Shown here: one piece after another, positions 57,155 through 64,000 of the stretch | How the letters are laid out: each line of letters begins with the position of its first letter | How positions within the stretch are numbered: the first letter of the stretch is position 1 | Source of the DNA: Streptomyces sp. DG2A-72 | GTDB lineage: Bacteria > Actinomycetota > Actinomycetes > Streptomycetales > Streptomycetaceae | Assembly (NCBI RefSeq): GCF_030499575.1 | Contig: NZ_JASTLC010000001.1 | Span: forward strand, 6,596,001 to 6,660,000 | DNA: 64,000 nucleotides | Direction of reading: 5' to 3' | Position numbers and translations under genes: made by a program | The notes under the pieces: generated by a model | Told to the model about the DNA's origin: nothing | Database searches by the model: none | What the model saw: only the letters and a program-made list of their open reading frames with translations

Positions 57155-57687
57155 TCAACGGCAAAGCTTCATGATGGTGTCATCGAAGTCGGGAAACTCT
57201 CGTGTGGCCTGCGCGATGATCGCCGCTGCCGACGCGCGGCGGTCCGGAGCGAATTGCTCCGCGATAGCCGCCAGGTCGCGATTGACCTGGGGAGCCCAAT
57301 CGGGCTCGGGCTCGTACGAGGTGGCTGCTTCCCACGGGCCGAAGCCGTCAGCTAGAAGCCACAGGAAGGCACCCATGTCGCGAGCGACGACGCCTGTCTC
57401 TCCTTCGGAGCCCAGAAAGACAACGGCTGCTCTACCAGTTCCCGCCCTGGACGAACCAGCCACAACGCCGCGTTCCCGCCGGTGCCGTCCTGGCCGAATA
57501 CGCGGAAGTCGTCGCCGTTCAGCTCGCCGTTGCCTGTCCACGCGCGGAACCACTCGGTGGTCTCATCGGCAGTCAGGAAGGACTCGTAGGGTTCGCAGTC
57601 CACACCGTCCTCGCCAATGCACTCCAGCCGGACCGCCATGGCAGCGGCAAGCGCGGCGGGGAACTGGCGATCTCCGTTCGCGGTCAT
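57155..57687 (-). pseudogene. SUKH (SMI1/KNR4)-like gene with a single frameshift
   Basis: From ATG 57687 one frame reads [20 protein letters not shown] ... [28 protein letters not shown]; the following strand continues only in the next frame, [29 protein letters not shown] ... [13 protein letters not shown], to the stop at 57155. One missing base near 57425 would join them. SUKH proteins are often immunity partners of toxins. The SUKH call is by pattern; the break is clear. Confidence 0.65.
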
Positions 57688-57838
57688 GCGAAGAGAGTAG
57701 CGATCGGTTTGGGCTCGGCGGCACCGCCTCGATCCACCCCTGCCGACACAGCGACACAGCACCCTCAGCGCATCCCGATGCCCACGCTGCTCGCGGCAGC
57801 GAGGGCGTCAGTCGTCAGGCGGCGCGGGCTGTGGGCAA

Positions 57839-58360
57839 CTACGAGGCCCACGTCGTGACCTCGGTCAGGTGCTCGGGCTGCAGCCCGAGGTGTGGGTCAG
57901 GCTGAATGAGGAGGGTCGCCGTTCCCTTGGCCGTGCGCTCCGCCGCCCAGGCGTGGTCGAGACCGGTGAAGTCGTCGTCGATCCAGACGGCGGGGGCGTC
58001 TGCCAGCCAGGCGTCGACGTGGTCGCGCTTCCAGAGGTAGCCGTTGGGGTGGCTGGTGGTGATCTGAGGGCGCGGCAGGTCGACGTACGGCAGGTCTGAG
58101 AGGCTCAGGAGGGGGCCGATGAGGGTGGCGGCGTCCTGGCGCCAGCTGGTGCACCAGACCGGCGTGACGAGACCCGTACTGGTCACGTCCATGAGCATGG
58201 GGCCGTGGGCGGGGTCGAGCCAGACGGTGACGGGGTTGTCGGCGCTCCGGCCGGTGGGGATGACGTCGTGGCGGGCGTGGGTGGCCGGGGTCGAGCCGTC
58301 CGCATCGGGGAAGGGTATGAGTACGCCGTCGATGTCGAGGAGCAGGAAGGGCGGGCGCAT
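57839..58360 (-). CDS. HAD-superfamily protein, Swiss-army-knife type
   Basis: 173 residues. [17 protein letters not shown] gives the DxDGV nucleophile motif; [20 protein letters not shown] holds the second motif, and [20 protein letters not shown] the acidic DDD metal site. This short HAD form resembles HAD_SAK proteins linked to RNA repair or nucleic-acid-end processing. ATG at 58360; last gene of the minus-strand cargo operon. Confidence 0.8.
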   Translation of the reverse strand: MRPPFLLLDIDGVLIPFPDADGSTPATHARHDVIPTGRSADNPVTVWLDPAHGPMLMDVTSTGLVTPVWCTSWRQDAATLIGPLLSLSDLPYVDLPRPQITTSHPNGYLWKRDHVDAWLADAPAVWIDDDFTGLDHAWAAERTAKGTATLLIQPDPHLGLQPEHLTEVTTWAS

Positions 58361-58395
58361 CGGTTTCTCCAGGGGAAGCCGGGACGAATGGCTGG

Positions 58396-59088
58396 TCAGA
58401 GCCTGCGAGCGCGGATCAGCAAGGTGGTGGGCCAGTGGCCCATGCGGGGGTCGTGGAACTCCTGTGCCGAGGTGAGCCAGAAACCCGCCCGGCCAAGGTG
58501 CTTCTCCCACCGGTCCGTGCAGAACTCCCAGCGGGCGATGGGGAGCCGGGTGCGGTCGGGGAGGGTGACGTAATCGCGGCGGGGCCGGTCGTCACCGGAC
58601 GGGCTGCGGCCGCCACGCTGCGGGTGAGGGACGGAGAAGGCGAGCACCCGGCCGGGCGTGAGATGTTGGGCGATGGCCGGCAGCAGGAGCTCAGGAGCGA
58701 CGAGCCCTACGGCACCGAAGACGGAGTAGATCGCGTCGAACTGCTCGTCGGAGGCGTGCAAGTAGTGCAGGGCGTGCCCGGCAACGAAGGTGAGGTTGTT
58801 CAGCCGTCCGTAGTGGGAGCGGGCGCGGCAGACCTGGAGGCCGACCAAGTCGTCGCCGGTGACGTGAGCGCCGTGGCGGGTGGCGAGGTGGGCGGCGTTG
58901 TGGCCGGGGCCGCATCCGAGTTCCAGGAGTCGCTTGCCGCGCAGGTCGGAACCGAGGATCTCGGAGCTGGGCCCTTGGCCGGGTTTCGTGGTCCATTCCA
59001 TCCGGGCGGGAACGGAGAGGGGTTCGGCGAGTCCGGCGGCGGTGCGCTGGAGGGCGTGGGCGTGCCATGGGGATGCCTGGGCGAGCAC
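58396..59088 (-). CDS. SAM-dependent methyltransferase
   Basis: 230 residues. GTG at 59088 begins 1 base after the phosphotransferase stop. Motif I LLELGCGPGHNAAHLA, GAHVTGDDLVGLQVCRARSH, FDAIYSVFGAVGLVAPELLL and HLTPGRVLAFSVPHPQRGG. Class I fold with small-molecule-type signature; the substrate is unknown. It is tightly coupled to the phosphotransferase and HAD genes. Confidence 0.88.
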   Translation of the reverse strand: MLAQASPWHAHALQRTAAGLAEPLSVPARMEWTTKPGQGPSSEILGSDLRGKRLLELGCGPGHNAAHLATRHGAHVTGDDLVGLQVCRARSHYGRLNNLTFVAGHALHYLHASDEQFDAIYSVFGAVGLVAPELLLPAIAQHLTPGRVLAFSVPHPQRGGRSPSGDDRPRRDYVTLPDRTRLPIARWEFCTDRWEKHLGRAGFWLTSAQEFHDPRMGHWPTTLLIRARRL

Positions 59089-59089
59089 G

Positions 59090-60001
59090 TCAGATCCCCA
59101 GGAGGTGGAGGACGTCAGTGAGGTGGCGGCGTACGGCCTTGATGTAGGCGGGGTCGGTGGCCGGGTCATTGATCCAGCGGGTGGACTGTTCCATGAACCA
59201 CTCGACGGCCCACATGCGGTGCCAGCCCAGGGCCCAGTTCTCGGCGGTGAGCCCGCCGCGCGGGGCGAGGGCGTCAGGGGTGCCGCCAGCGGTGACGTAC
59301 TGCTCCAGGAAGACACGCAGGCGCACAGGGTGCGGGGGCTCGATGGTGCCGTGCCAGCTGGCGAGGTCGAGCAGGCCGGGGCCGGTGAAGGCGCGGGCGA
59401 AGTCGAGCAGCCGCCAGCCGCGCTCCCCGATGTGGAGGCTGGTGGGGTGGAACTCGGAGTGCACCCATCCGAACGGTGCCAGCGTTGCTCCGGCCGAGCG
59501 GGCCTCGGCGGCCTGGGCGATACGGTCGAGCGCGTCCTCGACGTCGTCGGCGTCCTGCCACCGGTCAGCCTTGCGCAGCCGTTCCAAATGCTCCAGCGCC
59601 CGGGCGGGCAGCGTGCGCAGCCGCTCCTGGTCGAGGACGGTCAAGGGCGGAGCCGTGCGGGTGCCGTGCAGGACCACGGCCGCGGCGACGCCGTCGAGGT
59701 CGTCGGCCTCGCGGGCGGACGGTCCGAGGTCCTCCATGAGCATGCCGAGCCAGCCGTCCAGGACGGCGGAGGCGTGGACTTGGGGGACGGGCACGCCGAG
59801 GGTGTGGGCCAGGCGTAGGGCCTGGTCCTCGCTGTCGAAGGGCTTCTTGGCGTACTTGAAGATGGCCGTGGAGCCGTCGGCGAAGGTCACGCGCTCGACG
59901 CCGGACATGGACCACACGCGCACCTCCTCCCGTACGGCGGTGGTCAGGCCAGCCACGGTGAGCAGGTTGTCGAGGAGTTCGGCGCTGGGGTTCGTGGTCA
60001 C
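59090..60001 (-). CDS. APH-family phosphotransferase
   Basis: 303 residues, GTG start. ATP-lobe VERVTFADGSTAIFKYAKKPFDSEDQAL with the Lys, then LGMLMEDLG, and the catalytic FGWVHSEFHPTSLHIG (Brenner-like, with Ser and Glu where APH enzymes have Gly/Asp) and WRLLDFARAFTGPGLLDLA. The usual HGDxxxxN is altered to HSEFHPTS, so the enzyme may be inactive or act differently. Confidence 0.75.
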   Translation of the reverse strand: MTTNPSAELLDNLLTVAGLTTAVREEVRVWSMSGVERVTFADGSTAIFKYAKKPFDSEDQALRLAHTLGVPVPQVHASAVLDGWLGMLMEDLGPSAREADDLDGVAAAVVLHGTRTAPPLTVLDQERLRTLPARALEHLERLRKADRWQDADDVEDALDRIAQAAEARSAGATLAPFGWVHSEFHPTSLHIGERGWRLLDFARAFTGPGLLDLASWHGTIEPPHPVRLRVFLEQYVTAGGTPDALAPRGGLTAENWALGWHRMWAVEWFMEQSTRWINDPATDPAYIKAVRRHLTDVLHLLGI

Positions 60002-60079
60002 GTGTGGGCTCCGGAGGGTGAGGGTGGCGTCCGGGGCGGGCGGGAGGTGCCGGCCCGACCCGGAGCCTGATCGTGTGGG

Positions 60080-60829
60080 TTACGCGGCGGGGTTCACGCG
60101 GTGGGCGTAGACCTGCTCGATCCAGCCCGCCTTGAAGGCTGCGAGGTCGTCACGGAAGTTGGCCATCGAGGCACCGTAGGGCGCGACCACGCCGCCGGAC
60201 TGGTCCGGCACGGACTGGCAGCCGTGCACGAGCCGGCCGCCGAGCGCGGCGTGGGCCTTGATGGACTCGATCCGGCGGTGCTCGTTGAACCAGCCGCCGT
60301 GGTAGACCTCGTCGAGCATGCCGCCCGTCTCGTCGTCCAGGTCGAAGACGACGGAGGTGGCGGCGGGGAAGAACCAGCACGGGCCGACGTTGGAGATGTG
60401 CCCGTCCAACTCGACCTTGTTGAGCGCCATGAGCGTGGCTGCCTCCCGCAGCATCCTCAGGTGCTCGGCGGTGATCTGCGGCAGGCCGAGACCGGCCAGG
60501 TGCTCGTCGCGGAACAGGTACGCGTACACCTCATACGCGGTGGCCAGAACGCGGGTCGCGTCGGAGGTGGACTCACCGTGGTTCTTGATGAAGTCGAGCG
60601 CGAGCTGCTCGACCGCGCTCTCGGTCGTCTCGTCCACGCCCAGGAGCTGGGACTTGACCAGCTTCCAGTTGGCGACGAGCCAGGTGCTGGACTCGAAGCG
60701 GAAGAAGTACTCGGCCGGGTCGATGGTGATGCGCTGGCCGTCGACCTGGATGCCAGGCAGGCGGTTCCAGCGCGGGTCGAATGCCTCGGGCAGCTCGACC
60801 GTGATGGCCGTGGTGTCGATGGTGGTCAC
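60080..60829 (-). CDS. Conserved-looking protein of unknown function
   Basis: 249 residues. GTG at 60829 with GGAG at normal distance. Not recognised. Notable segments: PAEYFFRFESSTWLVANWKLVKSQLLG, a helical middle part (EHLRMLREAATLMALNKVEL), GPCWFFPAATSVVFDLDDETGGMLDEVYHGGWFNEHRRIESI and GGRLVHGCQSVPDQSGGVV, with aromatic and acidic residues that could form an active site. No signal or membrane segment. First gene of the minus-strand operon, divergent from the HTH-TPR regulator. Confidence 0.7.
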   Translation of the reverse strand: MTTIDTTAITVELPEAFDPRWNRLPGIQVDGQRITIDPAEYFFRFESSTWLVANWKLVKSQLLGVDETTESAVEQLALDFIKNHGESTSDATRVLATAYEVYAYLFRDEHLAGLGLPQITAEHLRMLREAATLMALNKVELDGHISNVGPCWFFPAATSVVFDLDDETGGMLDEVYHGGWFNEHRRIESIKAHAALGGRLVHGCQSVPDQSGGVVAPYGASMANFRDDLAAFKAGWIEQVYAHRVNPAA

Positions 60830-60850
60830 CGTGTCTCCGTCTCTGATTGG

Positions 60851-60882
60851 CCGGGTTCGGGCACAGGAATGCCCGAGCCCGG
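60851..60882. promoter_or_regulatory. Inverted repeat in the divergent cargo promoter region
   Basis: CCGGGTTCGGGCA CAGGAA TGCCCGAGCCCGG, 13-bp arms with one G-T pair, 21 bases upstream of the unknown-protein start. It could be an operator for the HTH-TPR regulator or a leader hairpin. The shared region is 60830-61052. Confidence 0.5.
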
Positions 60883-61052
60883 TGTGGGCGTACGGAACTT
60901 CGGGGTGCCGCCCGGACCAAGGGGGAGCCTGGATCACGGTCGCGCCGTTCCGGGCGGCTGCTGATAAGTGAACCGGTGGTCACGCTCAGTGGGTACGGTG
61001 GAGGGCAGTTGAAGCGGTATACGCGGTTTACAGCTCCGGAGTGGAGGCGATC

Positions 61053-62408
61053 GTGGCGGCGCAGAGAGACCCCAACTCCCGTCTGCGCGACGTCATCGAC
61101 GCGATCGGCTGCACCTACGATGCCCTCGCCAGGGACGTGCGGCGTATCGCCGCCGAGAACGGCGAGATCCTCCAGACCAACAAGTCGGCCATCTCGCACT
61201 GGGTGAACGGCACCCGCGCCCCTTCGGACCGGGTAGATCAGTACCTGGCCGAGGCACTATCCCGCCGAGCGGGACGCGTGATCACCCTGACCGAGATCGG
61301 TTTCTACGTCGGTGATGCCGATGCACCGGCGGAATCCGACCCCGTCCTCGCCGTCACCGACCTGGGCCGCGCCGACGTCGAGCGCCGCCGCTTCCTCGCC
61401 ATCGCGGCCTTCACCACCGCCGGCGTCGCCATGCCACTCGGCTACGACCACGAAGCCACCGCCCGCATGCTCCGCGCACGCACCGGCACGTCCCTGGTCG
61501 GTGGAGAGGACGTGGACGTCGTACGCCAGATCACCAGGGCCTTCAGCGCCGCCGACGAGCGCCTCGGCGGCGGGCACGGCCTGACCACCGTCACCGCGTA
61601 CCTCGCCGACACAGCCGCCCCCATGCTGCGCGGACGCTTCCCCAGCGAAGCCTTACGACGGGCCGCCTTCGGCGCCGTCGCCGAACTCGCCTACCTCGCA
61701 GGGTGGAAGCACCACGATCTCGGCCAGGAAGGCGCCGCCCAGCGCTACTACCAGGTCGGCTACCAGCTCGCCTGTGAAGGCGACCCCCACGGCCACGCCG
61801 CCTGGATGATGCGCGCCCTCGCCCACCAGGCCCTGAGTCTCAAGCAGCCCCACCACTGCGTCGACCTCGTCGAAAGCGCCCTGCAACGAGGTCTCGGCCA
61901 CGTCGACGGCCAGACCGAGGCTCTCCTCCACATCACCCACGCCCGCGCCTACGCCGCTGTGAACGAGAACTCCCTGGCTGCGCGCGCCCTGCTCGCTGCC
62001 GAAGACGCCCTCCTCCGCGACGACGGCCCCCAGCCCAGCTACTCCCGCGTCAGCGGCCCCGCCGCCGGCACCGTGGCCAGCCACACCGCCCGCACCTTGA
62101 CCGACCTCGCCGACCACATCGGCACCGAACAGCAGCACCGAGACGCCCTCACCCGCTGGGACCCCGAAAAGTACAAGCGCGTCCATGCCCTCACCCACGC
62201 CGACCTAGGCGACAGCCTCGCCGCCCAGGCCCGCGCCGACGAAGCCGTCGCCGCCTGGACCCAGGCCCTCGTCCTCATGGAGGGCATGACCTCCGACCGG
62301 ACCCGGAAGGCGATCACCTCGATCCGCTCCACCCTCGCGGTCTACCAGCGCCGCCGTGTCCCCGGGGCCGCCGATCTCGCCCGCCGCGCCCGCGAAGCCC
62401 TCGCCTAA
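61053..62408 (+). CDS. HTH and TPR-like regulator with a TTA codon
   Basis: 451 residues. N-terminal helix-turn-helix region (LRDVIDAIGCTYDALARDVRRIAAENG ... NKSAISHWVNGTRAPSDRVDQYLAEAL), then repeated helical pairs over residues 150-430 (AELAYLAGWKHHDLGQEGAAQRYYQVGYQLA ... AWMMRALAHQALSLKQPHHCVDLVESAL) like TPR sensor domains. GTG at 61053 is used because GGAGG lies 5 bases upstream; GTG 61041 is also in frame. TTA at 61653-61655 suggests bldA dependence. Probably controls both divergent operons. Confidence 0.82.
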   Translation: MAAQRDPNSRLRDVIDAIGCTYDALARDVRRIAAENGEILQTNKSAISHWVNGTRAPSDRVDQYLAEALSRRAGRVITLTEIGFYVGDADAPAESDPVLAVTDLGRADVERRRFLAIAAFTTAGVAMPLGYDHEATARMLRARTGTSLVGGEDVDVVRQITRAFSAADERLGGGHGLTTVTAYLADTAAPMLRGRFPSEALRRAAFGAVAELAYLAGWKHHDLGQEGAAQRYYQVGYQLACEGDPHGHAAWMMRALAHQALSLKQPHHCVDLVESALQRGLGHVDGQTEALLHITHARAYAAVNENSLAARALLAAEDALLRDDGPQPSYSRVSGPAAGTVASHTARTLTDLADHIGTEQQHRDALTRWDPEKYKRVHALTHADLGDSLAAQARADEAVAAWTQALVLMEGMTSDRTRKAITSIRSTLAVYQRRRVPGAADLARRAREALA

Positions 62409-62442
62409 CATGCCGAACAACCCGCCCGACGAAGGGAACACC

Positions 62443-62940
62443 GTGGCCCAGCAGACCGACGACCGCTCCCAAGCCCTCAAGCCGGCGCTCGAATCGATGA
62501 CCCTGCTGGTCGCGGCCGTCATCGTCCACGACAAGGCCACCAACCGTGTCGTCCTCCTCCAGCGCAGCGAAAACGCCAAGTTCGCCCAGGGCCTGTGGGA
62601 CCTCCCCGTCGGCAAGAGCGAACCGGGCGAACCCATCACCGAGACCGCCGTACGCGAGCTCTACGAGGAGACCGGCCTCACGGTGAAGCCCGAGTCCCTC
62701 AAGGTCGCCCACATCATCCACGGCGCCTGGGGCGTCGAAGCCCCCAACGGCTTCCTCACGGTCGTCTTTGCCACCCACGAATGGACCGGCGAACCCGAAA
62801 ACCGCGAACCCCGCAAGCACTCCCGGGTCTGCTGGGTTGATGCCAACGCCATCCCTGACGCCTTTGTCGACACGACTGCCAGTGCTCTCCATCAGTACCT
62901 GCGCGGCAGCTCTCAGGTGTCACTTAACGGGTGGCGTTAG
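62443..62940 (+). CDS. NUDIX hydrolase
   Basis: 165 residues. Complete Nudix box: GKSEPGEPITETAVRELYEETGL fits GX5EX7REUXEEXGU. The rest has LVAAVIVHDKATNRVVLLQRSENAKFAQGLWDLPVG and HSRVCWVDANAIPDAFVD. It should hydrolyse a nucleoside diphosphate linked to another group. GTG 62443 with AAGGGA is the likely start; ATG 62410 is also in frame, just after the regulator stop, so the two are co-transcribed. Confidence 0.9.
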   Translation: MAQQTDDRSQALKPALESMTLLVAAVIVHDKATNRVVLLQRSENAKFAQGLWDLPVGKSEPGEPITETAVRELYEETGLTVKPESLKVAHIIHGAWGVEAPNGFLTVVFATHEWTGEPENREPRKHSRVCWVDANAIPDAFVDTTASALHQYLRGSSQVSLNGWR

Positions 62941-63008
62941 TTGCGCGTCCTGAGTGTGGGTGCAGCGCCTTCCGCCGACTCCGGCTTGATGGCGACGGGC
63001 TGGTTAGG

Positions 63009-63947
63009 TTACTCACCCGGGAACATCGTGGCTGGAAAGTAGCAGCTTCCGGTCTCATTTGCATGACGCTTCTTGCGTCGCAAAAGTTCGTCGAGCGTGA
63101 GGCGCCCGTCGAGGATATAGAAGAAATCGAGGCCCTCCATCGTTAGGAACGGCGTACTCTCCCTGTATGCTTCTCGGGCTCCGCTAGTGAATCCATTTAC
63201 GCTTATAAAGATTCCAAGCGAATTTTTTCCCTTCCGTCTCACCTTCTCATTGAAGCTGTAGAGGTGGTGGGGCTGGATCGCCTCCTGCCACCACTTGGCC
63301 TCAACGATGTAGTCATCCGTGTCGAAAGTAAGCGAGCCGTCGATTTGCTCGTACTCCAGGCTGTATGACAGGCGAGGTTCCATGTCGAACAGTCTGAAAA
63401 TGTCATTCAGGAATGGCTCGAAAAGCCTGCCAGCCTTCTGGCGATTATCCATACGCTCCAGTTCGAGGAAGCGTTCCTTAAGGGCGGCAAGCTTAGCTTC
63501 AAAGCTATGCTGGGCCTCTACCACGGCGCGGTACGTGAGAAGTTCGTCATCGAACTTCGACTGTTGCTCGTGGGCAACGCGCTGGCGGTCCACCAGCCCC
63601 CTGAGATGGTCGACTGCTTCCTTTGCTTCGGCGATCAGGGATTCGGCATTCTCGTGCCGTTTCAGTGCAGGGAAGCTCGTCAGCTGAGAAACTTCCGCCA
63701 TCATCCGAAGCGAAAGGTCGCGGTATTGGCGCTCATTTGCCATCAATCGGTCCACGAACTCATCTGTGGTGGCCCACTTGTAGCCGCTGAAGTCCATGTG
63801 GGCCAGCAGTGAAGGGTGGTCTGTGGCCCACAAGCGGATGAATCGTTCGAGGTCGCGCTTGTACCAGAAGATCGACTTAAGCGCGCCGGCCAGGGCTCCG
63901 TAGGCGGCTGGACTGATCGGCTGCGCTGGTTTCGGCGTGCTCGTCAT
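63009..63947 (-). CDS. Mrr-like restriction endonuclease with coiled coil
   Basis: 312 residues. Residues ~95-185 form a charged coiled coil (KRHENAESLIAEAKEAVDHLRGLVDRQRVAHEQQSKFDDEL). The C-terminal nuclease core shows LSYSLEYEQIDGSLTFDTDDYIVEAKWWQEAI, i.e. Asp ... Glu-Ala-Lys of the PD-(D/E)xK fold, then GIFISVNGFTSGAREAYRES. Codon use is foreign to the neighbours (AAA, AAT, ATA, GTA, CTT) and GC is lower, pointing to recent transfer. A DNA-targeting defence role is likely. Confidence 0.82.
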   Translation of the reverse strand: MTSTPKPAQPISPAAYGALAGALKSIFWYKRDLERFIRLWATDHPSLLAHMDFSGYKWATTDEFVDRLMANERQYRDLSLRMMAEVSQLTSFPALKRHENAESLIAEAKEAVDHLRGLVDRQRVAHEQQSKFDDELLTYRAVVEAQHSFEAKLAALKERFLELERMDNRQKAGRLFEPFLNDIFRLFDMEPRLSYSLEYEQIDGSLTFDTDDYIVEAKWWQEAIQPHHLYSFNEKVRRKGKNSLGIFISVNGFTSGAREAYRESTPFLTMEGLDFFYILDGRLTLDELLRRKKRHANETGSCYFPATMFPGE

Positions 63948-64000
63948 CCTTCGTCCGACCTCCCAGTCTCTGTGCGGGGCTGCTAACGCCTGGTCAGATG

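Larger units (their letters stand above)
50688..64000. mobile_element. Integrative mobilizable element, right end outside the window
   Basis: From ychF onward the genes are integrase, XRE regulator, excisionase-like, DUF3631 ATPase, MobC and MobA, then cargo. This is the content of an element that integrates site-specifically, may replicate, and is moved through a relaxase. No TraB-type translocase or Tad-like mating channel is present, so it probably borrows one. The left end lies between about 50640 and 50795. No copy of the ychF 3' sequence was found further right, so the other end is probably past base 64000; where cargo becomes chromosome is unknown. Confidence 0.75.

Noticed and set aside
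50688..64000. A direct repeat of the ychF 3' end marking attR
   Set aside because: None found by eye in the remaining window; the element probably extends past it.

Overview
The window is high-GC chromosomal DNA (roughly 70 % or more by eye) with GTG/TTG starts, strong GGAGG ribosome sites, a WhiB-family gene, TTA (bldA-type) codons and a dispersed GGGGCGCGGGG intergenic repeat. All of this points to a Streptomyces species. From memory, the gene order ahpD-ahpC-oxyR ... fumC ... fumarase I ... whiB-like-glpX ... xseB/xseA-ispH-ppgK-ychF resembles the core chromosome of S. coelicolor; no search was run.

Region 1 (1-9864): most of a Tad/Flp pilus locus. It holds the end of cpaB, cpaE/tadZ, two TadE-like pseudopilins, cpaF/tadA, tadB, tadC, a two-component pair, a 51-residue Flp pilin, a TadG-like protein, a lipoprotein and an OmpA-domain protein. 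The second TadE gene has a TTA codon at position 4. Region 2 (9865-16797): accessory and housekeeping genes. These are a possibly leaderless VapBC-type toxin-antitoxin pair followed by an HTH-antitoxin remnant, a divergent HxlR regulator/quinone-reductase-like pair, a Tat-exported hydrolase, DUF192, a flavin oxidoreductase, a methyltransferase and an AlkZ-like protein. Region 3 (16798-34329): a Z-prenyl transferase, PIN-PhoH, a secreted transglycosylase, an AI-2E exporter family protein, the peroxide-stress cluster ahpDC/oxyR, a 146-bp tandem repeat array, a PadR-regulated FtsX-type ABC transporter, an SPFH/RHH operon, a class A PBP and a catalase. Region 4 (34429-50687): a SpoIIE phosphatase, two unrelated fumarases, LiaF-like, WhiB-like, GlpX, exonuclease VII, IspH, polyphosphate glucokinase and YchF.

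Region 5 (about 50690 to the window end) is an integrated mobilizable element lying against the 3' end of ychF. It has a tyrosine integrase, an XRE regulator, an excisionase-like protein, a broken DUF3631 replication-type ATPase containing a dense GGGGACC repeat cluster, a possible oriT, MobC and a MobA relaxase. Its cargo is a frameshifted SUKH-like gene, a four-gene minus-strand operon (HAD, methyltransferase, phosphotransferase, unknown protein), a divergent HTH-TPR regulator plus NUDIX pair, and a codon-atypical Mrr-like endonuclease. No right-hand attachment repeat was seen, so the element probably continues past the window.

The best candidates for undescribed biology are the HAD/MTase/APH/unknown versus HTH-TPR/NUDIX cargo cluster, the GGGGACC iteron-like cluster, and the Trp/TTA-rich short ORF placed on a terminator upstream of the prenyl transferase. 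No tRNA, rRNA or CRISPR array was seen.
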